Counted from the first letter of the stretch, positions 6,708-15,106 are shown. The stretch is 27,914 bases of DNA from Pelosinus fermentans (GCA_002434245.1 DJJR01000028.1:1048-28961); one strand, 5' to 3'. Made by a program: numbers and translations. The notes: generated by a model from the letters alone, not told the origin.

Positions 6708-7700
6708 ATGAATAAAAAATGCGTTGGCATTATTGGTCTAGGGTCTTATGTACCTCAACGGATCATGACGAATAAGGACTTGGAAGAAAGAATGGAGACC
6801 TCTGATCAATGGATTGTTGAGCGTACAGGGATTCGTGAACGGCGTATTGCGGCAGAAGATGAATCTACATCAGATTTGGCTGCTAAAGCGGGTCAAAAAG
6901 CATTAGAGGATGCTAAACTTTCCCCAGCGGAAATAGACTTAATTATCGTAGCAACGGCGTCGCCGGATATGGCGTTTCCGGCAACAGCATGTGTAGTCCA
7001 GGAGAAGATCAAAGCAGTAAACGCTGCTGCCTTTGATCTTTCTGCGGTTTGTTCCGGATTTCTATATGCCATGATAACGGGTAGCCAATTTATTAAAGCA
7101 GGTATGTATCGTAAAGTGTTAGTAATTGGCGCAGAAACCCTTTCGCGATTTACAGATTGGAGCGATCGTAATACAGGGATGCTATTTGGTGATGGAGCAG
7201 GAGCTGCTGTTCTAGGTGAGACACCAGAAGGCTATGGTATTTTAGGAGTGGATTTGGGGGCAGATGGCGGTGGTGCAGATCTTTTGAAAATACCGGCTGG
7301 TGGTTCACGTTATCCTGCAACGAATGAAACGATATTGCACAAACAACATTTTATTTTTATGAACGGAAACGAGGTTTTTAAATTTGCAGTCAAGGTAATG
7401 GGAGAAACTACACTTAAGGCCTTAAAGAATGCAAATCTTACTGCCAGTGACATCACATATCTTGTGCCTCATCAAGCGAATATTCGCATCATCCAATCAG
7501 CAGCGAAAAGGCTTGGTATACCAATGGAGAAAGTAGTTGTAAACATTAATAAGTATGGAAACACTTCTGCAGCTTCCATACCAATTGCTCTTGATGAGGC
7601 TGTAAAGTCAGGAGCAATTAAATCGGATGATATTGTTGCGTTAGCAGGATTTGGCGGAGGATTAACCTGGGCGTCCAGCATTATGAAATGGTGCAAATAA
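6708..7700 (+). CDS. fabH: 3-oxoacyl-ACP synthase III (beta-ketoacyl-ACP synthase III)
   Basis: The 330-residue product shows the full KAS III Cys-His-Asn triad: Cys115 in DLSAVCSGF, His255 in VPHQANIRI and Asn285 in NKYGNTSAAS. The N-terminal WIVERTGIRERRI and the FGDGAGAAVLG segment are also typical, and the length is standard. The enzyme condenses acetyl-CoA or a branched primer with malonyl-ACP to start fatty acid synthesis in the cytoplasm. The gene stands alone, not in a fab operon, and has its own promoter with an embedded palindrome. GGGAGGG lies about 7 bases before the ATG. It may be a second, specialised KAS III that primes a particular acyl chain. The family call is firm; the primer is not knowable here. 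Confidence 0.93.
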   Translation: MNKKCVGIIGLGSYVPQRIMTNKDLEERMETSDQWIVERTGIRERRIAAEDESTSDLAAKAGQKALEDAKLSPAEIDLIIVATASPDMAFPATACVVQEKIKAVNAAAFDLSAVCSGFLYAMITGSQFIKAGMYRKVLVIGAETLSRFTDWSDRNTGMLFGDGAGAAVLGETPEGYGILGVDLGADGGGADLLKIPAGGSRYPATNETILHKQHFIFMNGNEVFKFAVKVMGETTLKALKNANLTASDITYLVPHQANIRIIQSAAKRLGIPMEKVVVNINKYGNTSAASIPIALDEAVKSGAIKSDDIVALAGFGGGLTWASSIMKWCK

Positions 7701-7756
7701 AAATCTGCTGACGAAATAAAGTACAATTTGCAGTTATTTTCTTATAGAATCAGAGT

Positions 7757-7905
7757 TTATAAGTTTAGGGGAACGTTGAACACAGAGGGCACAGAGTTCG
7801 CAGAGAGCACAGAGATTTTTAACATTATCTATTTTTTCTCAGTGTTCTCTGCGCCTCTGCGGTTCGGTTTACTTGCTATGTTTTAAAGGACGCGAAGCGT
7901 TTTTT
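7757..7905 (+). repeat. Palindromic repeat, type B copy 2
   Basis: It matches 2041-2187 almost base for base: TTATAAGTTTAGGGGAACGTTGAAC, then CACAGAGGGCACAGAG, the complementary arm CTCTGCGCCTCTGCGGTTC, and TTTTAAAGGACGCGAAGCG. It is in the same orientation as copy 1 and likewise abuts the 3' end of a minus-strand gene: the ZIP transporter stop codon is 3 bases away. Confidence 0.9.
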
Positions 7906-7907
7906 CA

Positions 7908-8729
7908 TCACATAAATAGTAAAAGACTGACAGCCATGAGCATCATCCCCAAGACTAGACCATAAATGGATAAATGATGCTCTCCGTATTCCCGGGCAGT
8001 AGGTAATAGTTGATCGATTGAAATAAAAACCATGATGCCGCCCACACCAGCAAAAACGATGCCAAAAAGGGTATCAGTCATAAACGGCGCTAAAATCAAA
8101 TACCCAATAATTGCACCAGCAGGTTCCGCTAATCCGGAAAGAAAAGAGTAATAGAAGGCTTTTTTATGACTGCCTGTTGCATAATAAAGAGGAATCGATA
8201 CTGCAATTCCCTCTGGGATATTGTGAATGGCTACAGCGATAGCGATGCTTACACCTAGAGCAGGATCTTGTAATGATGCGATTAACGTTGCAAATCCTTC
8301 CGGGAAGTTGTGAATGGCCACGGCTAGGGCTGTAAAAGTCCCCATACGAAGCAATTTTTTTTCATTGGTAGGAAGAATTGCTTTTTCTGAGTCGGCAATT
8401 TCTTCAACGCTATGCATTTCATGTGGATTTTCATGGGAGGGAATTAGTTTATCAATTGCAGCAATAAACAACATGCCTCCGAAAAAGGATATCACCGTAA
8501 TCCACGAGCCCATTTTCTCGCCAAGCCCCAGTATTAGAGAATCCTGTGCTTTTCTAAATATTTCTATCATGGAAACATAAATCATTACACCTGCTGAAAA
8601 TCCTAATGCGAGTGAAAGAAATTTTTTATTGGTTCGTTTGGTCAAAAAGGCCAGTGCACTCCCGATTCCTGTGCATAACCCGGCAAATAGAGTAAGACCA
8701 AAGGCTGTCCATAGGTTTTCTGTCGCCAT
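7908..8729 (-). CDS. zupT: ZIP-family divalent metal transporter (ZupT-like)
   Basis: The 273-residue, eight-helix membrane protein has the two signature ZIP helices: HNFPEG at 140-145 and HNIPEG at 169-174, whose His, Asn and Glu residues form the binuclear metal site in the membrane. A His/Glu-containing loop ([13 protein letters not shown], about 98-110) lies between TM3 and TM4, as in family members that take up Zn2+, Fe2+ or Mn2+. Length and motif order agree with bacterial ZupT. AAGGAGG is about 7 bases before the ATG. Type B repeat copy 2 is directly downstream. No Fur or Zur box was recognised upstream, so metal control is not shown. Confidence 0.9.
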   Translation of the reverse strand: MATENLWTAFGLTLFAGLCTGIGSALAFLTKRTNKKFLSLALGFSAGVMIYVSMIEIFRKAQDSLILGLGEKMGSWITVISFFGGMLFIAAIDKLIPSHENPHEMHSVEEIADSEKAILPTNEKKLLRMGTFTALAVAIHNFPEGFATLIASLQDPALGVSIAIAVAIHNIPEGIAVSIPLYYATGSHKKAFYYSFLSGLAEPAGAIIGYLILAPFMTDTLFGIVFAGVGGIMVFISIDQLLPTAREYGEHHLSIYGLVLGMMLMAVSLLLFM

Positions 8730-8824
8730 ATTATATGCCTCCTTTTTTTTGCTCTTATTCTATTTTGTTCTTTTACTTTCCTGCACTGGAGCCCTCTTAG
8801 ATTGGCGGTAGGTGTAATCACTTA

Positions 8825-8869
8825 AACAAAAAATAAGACCGTGCAGGAATTAAGAACCCTGTACGGTCT
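8825..8869 (-). terminator. Rho-independent terminator of the coiled-coil protein gene
   Basis: On the minus strand AGACCGTACAGG pairs with CCTGCACGGTCT (one G-T pair) across a 10-base loop and is followed by TTATTTTTTG. It begins 7 bases after the stop codon region of the gene on the same strand. Confidence 0.85.
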
Positions 8870-8875
8870 ATCCTA

Positions 8876-9214
8876 TTATCTCTTTAATTCATTAATTTGT
8901 TTTTGTAATTGCTCAATTTTGTCTTGTAGTTTTTTTACCTCTAACTCCAATTTTTCAGTGGATTTCTTTTCTTCCTCATCTTGCTGTGCGCTGATGGCGT
9001 CATTAATTAAGGATCTTTGGGCGGCAATGACAAACATCACTTGTGCTGTTTCAAATAAACCATTTGCCAGAAGATTGATTTCATCGATGGTTAAGCACTG
9101 TGAGATAGTAATGCCTAATAAATAAAAAAGCAGAGTGATTTCTTCTGGAGTCAAGTCATAAAATAAGGAATCATCTGGTACTTCTTTATATCCTTTCAAC
9201 AAATTGCACCCCAT
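8876..9214 (-). CDS. Small protein of unknown function with C-terminal coiled coil
   Basis: I do not recognise this family. The 112-residue product from ATG 9214 has a helical N-terminal half (DLTPEEITLLFYLLG, then TIDEINLLANGLFETAQVMFVIAAQ) with a hydrophobic pattern but no clear transmembrane segment. Its last 35 residues are a charged heptad-like coiled coil (EKLELEVKKLQDKIEQLQKQ), suggesting oligomerisation. The start is ambiguous. ATG 9214 lacks a good ribosome binding site, while GGGGTG at 9212-9207 is 7 bases before an in-frame TTG at 9199, which would give 107 residues. It is monocistronic with its own terminator. Confidence 0.7.
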   Translation of the reverse strand: MGCNLLKGYKEVPDDSLFYDLTPEEITLLFYLLGITISQCLTIDEINLLANGLFETAQVMFVIAAQRSLINDAISAQQDEEEKKSTEKLELEVKKLQDKIEQLQKQINELKR

Positions 9215-9252
9215 TAAATGGGAATTTAGTATCAATATAGCATATGTACCAT

Positions 9253-9345
9253 TCAGAAAGTTAGACCAGAAGCGTGTTCATTTAACACCATTGCACCTGC
9301 AAAGCCAGTATGTCCGGCTGCTCCAAGCTCTTGGAGAAGAAACAT
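9253..9345 (-). pseudogene. Possible serine-hydrolase (beta-lactamase-like) C-terminal fragment
   Basis: A 30-codon frame from ATG 9345 to TGA 9253 encodes ELGAAGHTGFAGAMVLNEH. The GHTGF...G segment resembles the KTG-equivalent strand of class C beta-lactamase-related serine hydrolases, normally near the C-terminus of a 350-450-residue protein. No frame extends it upstream, where stops interrupt. It is most simply a gene remnant, although chance resemblance cannot be excluded for so short a stretch. The rest of 9236-9451 shows no other coding signal. Confidence 0.25.
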
Positions 9346-9451
9346 CTAAATCTGAGGTTTTCATATAAGTTTGTTCTCAATGGAAAGCAAGCTAAAGAAT
9401 TTCCCCATAGCAGACGAGATTTTGAAGTAATTGCTAGTGACAAAAAGAATT

Positions 9452-9530
9452 GAATCGCGAAGGGTGCGAAGAAGTATTAGAGATATTTAGCCGACCTGCC
9501 CTTCGTAATCATCGTGTCTTCGCGGCTCAA
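9452..9530 (+). repeat. Palindromic repeat, diverged type C copy
   Basis: GAATCGCGAAGGGTGCGAAGA at the left is complementary in large part to TCTTCGCGGCTC at the right, and the inner CTTCG/CGAAG blocks also pair. The arms follow the same plan as the type A and B copies (GAACCRCRRAGG) but with a GCGAAG core in place of ACAAAG or ACAGAG. Confidence 0.6.
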
Positions 9531-9562
9531 AAAATTTTTTAGTATCTTTTCTCTGCTTTTTA

Positions 9563-9596
9563 TTGCATTTTGGAAACTAAAATACTATAATAGTTT
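9563..9596 (+). promoter_or_regulatory. tetR promoter overlapped by a three-half-site operator
   Basis: TTGCAT (9563-9568) and TATAAT (9586-9591) are 17 bases apart. Overlapping the -10 is AAACTA-N4-ACTA-N3-TAGTTT at 9574-9596. The identical architecture recurs at 10288-10310 upstream of the efflux operon, so the site is very probably bound by the TetR protein encoded here, giving autoregulation. Confidence 0.75.
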
Positions 9597-9662
9597 ATGA
9601 GTAGGGAGATTTATGGAAAATCTCTTATATCGAAATTCAATCATAAATAGCAGGTGATCATT

Positions 9663-10244
9663 ATGGATGATATAAAAAATAATATCCTTGATAAGGCCAA
9701 AGATAGATTGGATCGTTTTGGCTTTAAGAAAACGACAATGGACGAAATCAGCAGAGATTGTAAGATTTCTAAAAAAACAATTTATGAGCATTTTAAAGAT
9801 AAAGAGGATCTGTTTACTTGTTTAATAACAAGGGAATGTCACAAAACGGTAGAGATTTTGTTTTCCCAAGTGTGTGAAATCGCTGACCCATTAGAGCGAT
9901 TAATTCACCTCATTAAAAGTGCAATATCTTACTTCAATGAAGATACCTTTGTAACTAGGATACTAAAGAATGATGATGCTTTGTTCTCAGCCTTTTTGAG
10001 TCGAAAATATCATGCACTGATTGATCAAGAAATTATCTCTCGTATTGCTGCTATTGTTAATGAAGGAAAACAACAAGGGCTTTTTCGGGAAGTGGATGAA
10101 AAGGTGATAGCATATGCCGGTTTTAAACTGTTCCAATCTTTTAGTTATATGCGAACGGGTCAATTTCTCGCAGACCAAGATAGACAAGAGTATTATACGG
10201 ATGTATTAATTGATTTTATTGTTCATGCACTTGTGAAGAAATAG
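9663..10244 (+). CDS. TetR/AcrR-family transcriptional repressor of the adjacent efflux operon
   Basis: The 193-residue product begins with the standard three-helix TetR DNA-binding domain. The recognition helix-turn-helix is at about residues 26-45 (MDEISRDCKISKKTIYEHFKDKEDL), followed by an all-helical ligand-binding and dimerisation domain with no family-specific motif. AGGTG at 9652-9656 is 6 bases before ATG 9663, which I prefer over a GTG 9 bases upstream. The gene is co-oriented with the RND pump genes 97 bases downstream. Its promoter and theirs carry the same operator pattern, so it is inferred to repress both until a pump substrate binds. The ligand is unknown. Confidence 0.88.
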   Translation: MDDIKNNILDKAKDRLDRFGFKKTTMDEISRDCKISKKTIYEHFKDKEDLFTCLITRECHKTVEILFSQVCEIADPLERLIHLIKSAISYFNEDTFVTRILKNDDALFSAFLSRKYHALIDQEIISRIAAIVNEGKQQGLFREVDEKVIAYAGFKLFQSFSYMRTGQFLADQDRQEYYTDVLIDFIVHALVKK

Positions 10245-10275
10245 CAGCCGTATGTTTCGTTCAATTATGTTATGC

Positions 10276-10310
10276 TTTACCCTTGATAAACTATAACACT
10301 AAAATAGTTT
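10276..10310 (+). promoter_or_regulatory. Efflux operon promoter and TetR operator
   Basis: The operator AAACTA-N4-ACTA-N3-TAGTTT lies at 10288-10310 within the larger inverted repeat GATAAACTA...TAGTTTATC. The best promoter is TTTACC (10276-10281), 18 bases, then TAAAAT (10300-10305), so the -10 lies inside the operator. The operator match to 9574-9596 is stronger evidence than the promoter hexamers. Confidence 0.7.
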
Positions 10311-10341
10311 ATCGGTAATAATATAATAGGGGGGTAATCAC

Positions 10342-11409
10342 GTGAAGAAAAGTATCATAAATACCATTACAATTTTAAGTATTACATCGTTACTGGTTTC
10401 TGGTTGTTCCAAGGCAGCCACAACGTCAGATGACATACCCTTGGTTCGTTCTGAAACAGTAAAAATAAACAACTCTGCCCAAAGTGCAAACTATTCTGGG
10501 GAAGTTCGTGGCCGCTATGAAACCCAGCTTGCTTTCCAGGTAAGTGGGAAAATTATAAAAAGAAATGTTGATCTTGGCAGCAAAGTGAGCCCTGGCGATG
10601 TGTTAATGGAAATTGATGCTAAGGATATTCAGCAAAATGTCAACATTTCTTCGGCTCAAGTTTCTTCCGCTCAGTCTCAATTGCAATTAGCTGAAACAAA
10701 TCTGGAACGCTATCGTACTCTCTTTGAGCAGGGAGCAATCAGCCGTGCCCAGTTGGATCAGTATCAAAATAATTATGAGGTTGCTCAATCAGCTGTTCGC
10801 CAATCTGCCGCTCAATATACCCAGGGTAGTAATCAGCTAGGTTATAGCACATTAGTTGCTGATAGTAGCGGTGTTGTTTCCAATATTAGCGTGGAAGCAG
10901 GCCAGGTAGTAAGTGCCGGTCAGGTGGTACTTACCTTAGTTAAGGACGGAGAGAGAGAAATTGAAATTAGTGTTCCTGAAAATCGAGTGGATGAGCTGCG
11001 TAAGACTGAGCAAATTCAAGTTGCCTTTTGGGCCTTGCCGAATGTGACGGTCCAAGGAAATATTAGAGAGATTTCACCAATTGCCGATAAGGTATCTCGA
11101 ACGTATAAAGTACGCATTCGTTTAGTCAATCCTCCTGCTGGCATCAACTTAGGAATGACAGCCAATGTTATTATGGCTGCCCAAGCCGGCGGTCAGCCAG
11201 TCGCCTTTATTCCCCTTTCGGCCATTTATCAGACTGGGGACATCCCACATGTATGGGTCATTGCCAATGATGCGGTAACCCTTCGTCCTGTAAAAATAGG
11301 TGCTTTCGGGGACAATAAGGTTCAAGTCCTGGAAGGACTCCAGGATGGAGATGTTATTGTTACGGCAGGGGTGCAAAAGCTGCATGAAGGAGAGAAGGTG
11401 CGCAGATGA
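10342..11409 (+). CDS. RND efflux periplasmic adaptor (membrane fusion protein), lipoprotein
   Basis: The 355-residue product starts at GTG 10342, 7 bases after AGGGGGG. It has a lipoprotein signal with lipobox LVSGC, so lipidated Cys22 would anchor it in the inner membrane. The order then follows AcrA/MexA-type adaptors: barrel-sandwich half (YETQLAFQVSGKIIKRNVDLGSKVSPGD), an alpha-hairpin rich in Gln and Ala (about 95-165), the second lipoyl half (DSSGVVSNISVEAGQVVSAGQ), beta-barrel and membrane-proximal domains. It links the permease to an outer-membrane channel. The stop overlaps the permease start by 4 bases, so the two are translationally coupled. No TolC-like channel gene is in the window. 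Confidence 0.9.
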   Translation: MKKSIINTITILSITSLLVSGCSKAATTSDDIPLVRSETVKINNSAQSANYSGEVRGRYETQLAFQVSGKIIKRNVDLGSKVSPGDVLMEIDAKDIQQNVNISSAQVSSAQSQLQLAETNLERYRTLFEQGAISRAQLDQYQNNYEVAQSAVRQSAAQYTQGSNQLGYSTLVADSSGVVSNISVEAGQVVSAGQVVLTLVKDGEREIEISVPENRVDELRKTEQIQVAFWALPNVTVQGNIREISPIADKVSRTYKVRIRLVNPPAGINLGMTANVIMAAQAGGQPVAFIPLSAIYQTGDIPHVWVIANDAVTLRPVKIGAFGDNKVQVLEGLQDGDVIVTAGVQKLHEGEKVRR

Positions 11410-14400
11410 AGAACCTAAATTTAACTCAGTGGGCACTGAATCATAAACAATTAGTTTATTTTTTGGTAGTGGTGACGTTTATCATGGGGATCTTTTCCTA
11501 TCAGCAGCTAGGGAGAATGGAAGATCCTGATTTTGTTATTCGTCAAATGATTGTATCTGTATCCTGGCCTGGAGCCAGCGCTCTTCAAGTCGAAGAACAG
11601 GTTACTGACAAAATTGAAAAAAAGCTTCAGGATGTGCCGGGTATTTACTATTTAAAAAGCTATTCTCAACCGGGAAAAGCTGTTATTTATGTCACATTAA
11701 AAGATACAGTAAATGAAAAAGACGTTCGTCCTACTTGGTTGGAAGTACGCAACATGGTAAACGACATGAAAAGTACACTGCCTCAGGGGATCGTGGGACC
11801 TTCTTTTAATGATCGCTTTGACGATGTATTCGGCTGCATTTATGCTATTACCTCCGATGGATACACCTATGAAGAAATGCGGGAAAATGCGGAGCAAGTA
11901 CGCAGGACGCTGCTTGGAGTCAAAAGTGTTAAGAAGGCAGATTTAATTGGCGTACAAACGGAAAAAATCTATATTGAGATGGAAAATAGCAAATTAGCCC
12001 AGCTTGGCGTCGACCCGAATTTGATTATTAATGCGGTGAAAACACAAAGTCCTATGGCAGCATCTGGAATGGTAGAAACCGCGACGGATAATATATATTT
12101 GCGGGTTAGCGGAATATTTGAAAATATAAATAATCTTAAGAACCTGCCAATTCGCGCCAGTGATCGTACCTTCCGTTTGGAAGATGTAGCAAAGATTCAG
12201 CGCAGTTATACCGAACCGATGGAACCCAGGATGTATTATAATGGTCAGCCGGCAATCGGTATTGCTCTTGCTATGGATAAAGGCGGCAATGTACTTACTT
12301 TGGGAACGGATCTGGAAAAGACCATAAAGCAAATTCAGCAGGATTTGCCTCTTGGCCTGGAGATTCATCAGGTTTCGAATCAGCCGGAGGTCGTTAAAGA
12401 ATCAATTGGGGAATTTACTAAATCCCTTAAAGAAGCAATCATCATTGTGTTGGTTGTTAGTTTCTTAAGTCTTGGTGTTAGGGCGGGGATTGTTGTAGCC
12501 CTATGCATTCCTTTGGTAATAGCGGGTATATTCGCATGTATGCAAGTTTTTGGAATTGATCTGCACAAAGTTTCTTTAGGAGCGCTGATCATTGCTCTTG
12601 GCCTCTTAGTCGATGATGCCATTATTGCTGTAGAGATGATGACGGTAAAGCTAGAGCAAGGCTGGAGTAAATTTGATGCTGCTTGCTATGCCTATACGGC
12701 TACTGCTTTTCCGATGCTTACGGGAACGTTAATCACTTGTGCAGGGTTCATTCCTATCGGATTTTCTAAAGGGGCTGCATCAGAATTTACCAGCAGTATT
12801 TTTGCGGTAGTAACCATTGCGCTGTTGATTTCATGGTTTGTATCGGTTTTAGTAACTCCTTTGCTGGGGTATAAGCTTATTAACCCAAAAGCAAAAGAAG
12901 ACAAAGCTCATGATCCATATGATTCGAGATTTTATCGATTCTTTCGCAGGACACTTACTTGGTGCTTGTATCATCGTAGACTAGTACTGGGGATTACTAT
13001 AGCATGTTTTATTAGTTCTCTTGGTCTGCTTACACTTATAAAACAAGAGTTCTTTCCGCCATCTGTACGTCCTGAACTGATTGTAGAGATGACGTTACCG
13101 GAAGGCTCTTCTTTACTTGCTACTCAGCAGGAAGCCCAAAGACTTGCGGAGGAGCTTCAGGATGATCCTAACATTAACAATTACAGTTATTATGTGGGGC
13201 AGGGAGCACCTCGTTTTGTACTAACTTCTGATCCGAAACTGCCAGCAGCCAACTATGCCCAATTTGTCATTGTTGCCAAGAATTTAGAGGCACGAGAGGC
13301 ATTAAATACTAAAATTAATACTATTTTTACAGAGGATTTTGCGAATGTGCGGGGACATGTAAAATTCATTCAAACAGGACCGCCTTCTCCGTATCCCGTT
13401 ATGCTGAGAGTTAGCGGATATGACCATGAACAGGTGCGAAACATTGCCAAAGAGGTCAGTGATGTGATGCGCGCAAATTCAAATCTGCATAACATTAATT
13501 TTGACTGGAATGAAAAGAATAAAGTCATGCATTTGTCAGTTGACCAGGATAAGGCAAGGCTGCTAGGGATTAACAGCCAAACCTTAGCCCTTGACTTGCA
13601 GACGCAGTTATCAGGAGCATCCATTGCCGAGTTTTACGAGCAGGATAAAACCATCGGTATTGTCTTTCGCATGGATTCTCAAAATCGCAAAGATCTTTCT
13701 GCCATTAAAGACCTCCCCATTCATATTGGCAGTGGAAAATTTATTCCTCTCGATCAAATTGCCAAAATCAGCTATGATGCGGAAGACGGGATGATTTGGC
13801 GGCGTGATCTCAAACCGACGATCACCGTTCAGGCCGATGTAAGACCAGAAATAACGGGGAATGATGCAACCCAAAAAGTATATAAAGACCTTGCAGCACT
13901 GCGTCAGAATCTGCCTCCCGGTTATAGTATTACGATTGGCGGTTCTCTGGAGCGCAGTCAGGAATCCATGGAGTTCTTGCTTAAACCTGTTCCGGTGATG
14001 ATACTCATCATTGTAACGTTGCTGATGGTTCAGCTCCAAAGAATTTCCCTTATGATTCTTGCTGTTCTCACGGCACCCTTAGGCATTATTGGAGTCAGCA
14101 TTTCTATGCTGCTCACTCAGCGGCCAATGGGATTTGTCGCTGAACTTGGTATTCTAGCCCTTAGCGGCATGATTATTCGAAACTCGGTTATCTTAATCGA
14201 TCAGATTGAACAGCATATCAAAGCGGGTGAAAGCCCCTGGGATGCTATCATTGACTCTGCTATATTAAGGTTTCGCCCCATTATGCTTACAGCAGCTGCT
14301 GCGATATTGGGCATGGTTCCTTTAATCCCCAGTACTTTCTGGGGACCGATGGCAGTAGCTATTGCCGGCGGATTGCTGGGTGCGACGATTTTAACATTAT

Positions 14401-14459
14401 TAGTATTGCCTACCATGTATGCTGCCTGGTTTAAAGTAAAGCCGAAATCCAATTCTTAA
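11406..14459 (+). CDS. RND-family multidrug efflux permease (HAE1/AcrB-like)
   Basis: The 1017-residue product has the RND plan of two repeats. TM1 is at about 15-36, a large periplasmic domain at about 37-335, and TM2-6 follow. TM7 is near 530, then a second periplasmic domain and TM8-12 to the end. TM4 holds the proton-relay pair in GLLVDDAIIAVEMM, equivalent to the two Asp of AcrB. RMEDPDFVIRQM after TM1 is typical of this subfamily. It exports amphiphilic compounds using the proton gradient, as a trimer with the adjacent adaptor. It begins with ATGA overlapping the adaptor stop and ends at a strong terminator. An RND pump of this type fits a cell with an outer membrane. The substrate is not determined. 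Confidence 0.93.
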   Translation: MKNLNLTQWALNHKQLVYFLVVVTFIMGIFSYQQLGRMEDPDFVIRQMIVSVSWPGASALQVEEQVTDKIEKKLQDVPGIYYLKSYSQPGKAVIYVTLKDTVNEKDVRPTWLEVRNMVNDMKSTLPQGIVGPSFNDRFDDVFGCIYAITSDGYTYEEMRENAEQVRRTLLGVKSVKKADLIGVQTEKIYIEMENSKLAQLGVDPNLIINAVKTQSPMAASGMVETATDNIYLRVSGIFENINNLKNLPIRASDRTFRLEDVAKIQRSYTEPMEPRMYYNGQPAIGIALAMDKGGNVLTLGTDLEKTIKQIQQDLPLGLEIHQVSNQPEVVKESIGEFTKSLKEAIIIVLVVSFLSLGVRAGIVVALCIPLVIAGIFACMQVFGIDLHKVSLGALIIALGLLVDDAIIAVEMMTVKLEQGWSKFDAACYAYTATAFPMLTGTLITCAGFIPIGFSKGAASEFTSSIFAVVTIALLISWFVSVLVTPLLGYKLINPKAKEDKAHDPYDSRFYRFFRRTLTWCLYHRRLVLGITIACFISSLGLLTLIKQEFFPPSVRPELIVEMTLPEGSSLLATQQEAQRLAEELQDDPNINNYSYYVGQGAPRFVLTSDPKLPAANYAQFVIVAKNLEAREALNTKINTIFTEDFANVRGHVKFIQTGPPSPYPVMLRVSGYDHEQVRNIAKEVSDVMRANSNLHNINFDWNEKNKVMHLSVDQDKARLLGINSQTLALDLQTQLSGASIAEFYEQDKTIGIVFRMDSQNRKDLSAIKDLPIHIGSGKFIPLDQIAKISYDAEDGMIWRRDLKPTITVQADVRPEITGNDATQKVYKDLAALRQNLPPGYSITIGGSLERSQESMEFLLKPVPVMILIIVTLLMVQLQRISLMILAVLTAPLGIIGVSISMLLTQRPMGFVAELGILALSGMIIRNSVILIDQIEQHIKAGESPWDAIIDSAILRFRPIMLTAAAAILGMVPLIPSTFWGPMAVAIAGGLLGATILTLLVLPTMYAAWFKVKPKSNS

Positions 14460-14460
14460 A

Positions 14461-14512
14461 AGCGGGAAACTTCTGAAAGGCTTAATAGGCCTTGCAGGAG
14501 TTTCTGCTTTTA
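14461..14512 (+). terminator. Rho-independent terminator of the efflux operon
   Basis: Directly after the stop codon, AGCGGGAAACTTCTGAAAGGC pairs, with a few mismatches, with GCCTTGCAGGAGTTTCTGCT, followed by TTTTATAAT. Confidence 0.85.
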
Positions 14513-14605
14513 TAATAAAAGAAAAAATGATAATATGGAAAGTAACAAGATGTTTGAGTTCCAAAAGATCATTACATGGGTAATCCTACCCAAAAGGGGG
14601 CTGAC

Positions 14606-14977
14606 ATGATACATAGAAAAAGATATTTGTATTTATTCCTGGCTGCTTTATTTATGTTGAATGCAGCGCTGGGTATTTGCAGCGCTTCCGAAAGAATTAG
14701 TTCGGATTCAATAAAGTTTCAAAGAACGGGGTGGAATTTTGATTCTAAAGGGGCAAATGTTTTTGTTGGCACGCTGAAGAATGTTTCCGGTAAAGATATC
14801 GAATTCATCGGTCTAAGGTGCGGTTTTTATGATGCCAAGGGAGTACAGCTCGATCATGGCGTTGTCATACTGCGGGACGTTTTAAAGGACGAATATGCTG
14901 CATTTGAGTTCTATCCCTCTGCTCCAGATGGAACAGTTACCGCAACGATAACAAGTGTAGATGTATATATCAAATAA
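14606..14977 (+). CDS. Secreted FxLYD-like domain protein
   Basis: From ATG 14606, 5 bases after AAAAGGGGG, the product is 123 residues. A basic N-terminus (MIHRKR), a hydrophobic core and an ICSAS-ER cleavage region form a Sec signal peptide over about 24 residues. The remainder reads like the FxLYD beta-sandwich fold: NVFVGTLKNVSGKDIEFIGLRCGFYDAKGVQLD, where the pattern V-G-x-hydrophobic-NxSGK and FYDxxG are the family marks. Such domains occur in extracytoplasmic proteins of unknown binding role. An upstream in-frame ATG at 14576 would break the signal peptide plan and lacks a site. The gene is monocistronic, and its stop is followed by type A repeat copy 2. Confidence 0.75.
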   Translation: MIHRKRYLYLFLAALFMLNAALGICSASERISSDSIKFQRTGWNFDSKGANVFVGTLKNVSGKDIEFIGLRCGFYDAKGVQLDHGVVILRDVLKDEYAAFEFYPSAPDGTVTATITSVDVYIK

Positions 14978-15012
14978 TGAAGCTGGCACATTCTTAAAAA
15001 ATAAAACATTTT

Positions 15013-15106
15013 GAACCACAAAGACGCAAAGGACACAAAGGGGTGATTTATATTTTTTGTGATCTCCTTTGTGTGCCGCATCAGCGGCATTGTGCCTTTG
15101 TGGTTC
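15013..15106 (-). repeat. Palindromic repeat, type A copy 2 (inverted relative to copy 1)
   Basis: Read on the minus strand it repeats copy 1: GAACCACAAAGGCACAATG, the small stem TGCCGC-TGAT-GCGGCA (15089-15074), CACAAAGGAG, a T/A-rich centre, then CCTTTGTGTCCTTTGCGTC and GTGGTTC. The outer flank AAGATTTTATGAACC also matches copy 1. The other flank, AAAAAATAAAACATTTTGAACC, is shared by the plus-strand sequence at about 1669-1690. Confidence 0.85.

Noticed and set aside
13611..14039. 142-codon frame antisense to the RND permease
   Set aside because: It lies wholly inside a strongly supported gene, lacks start signals and resembles no family; the same holds for the other antisense frames over the permease, ligase, thiolase and kinase genes.
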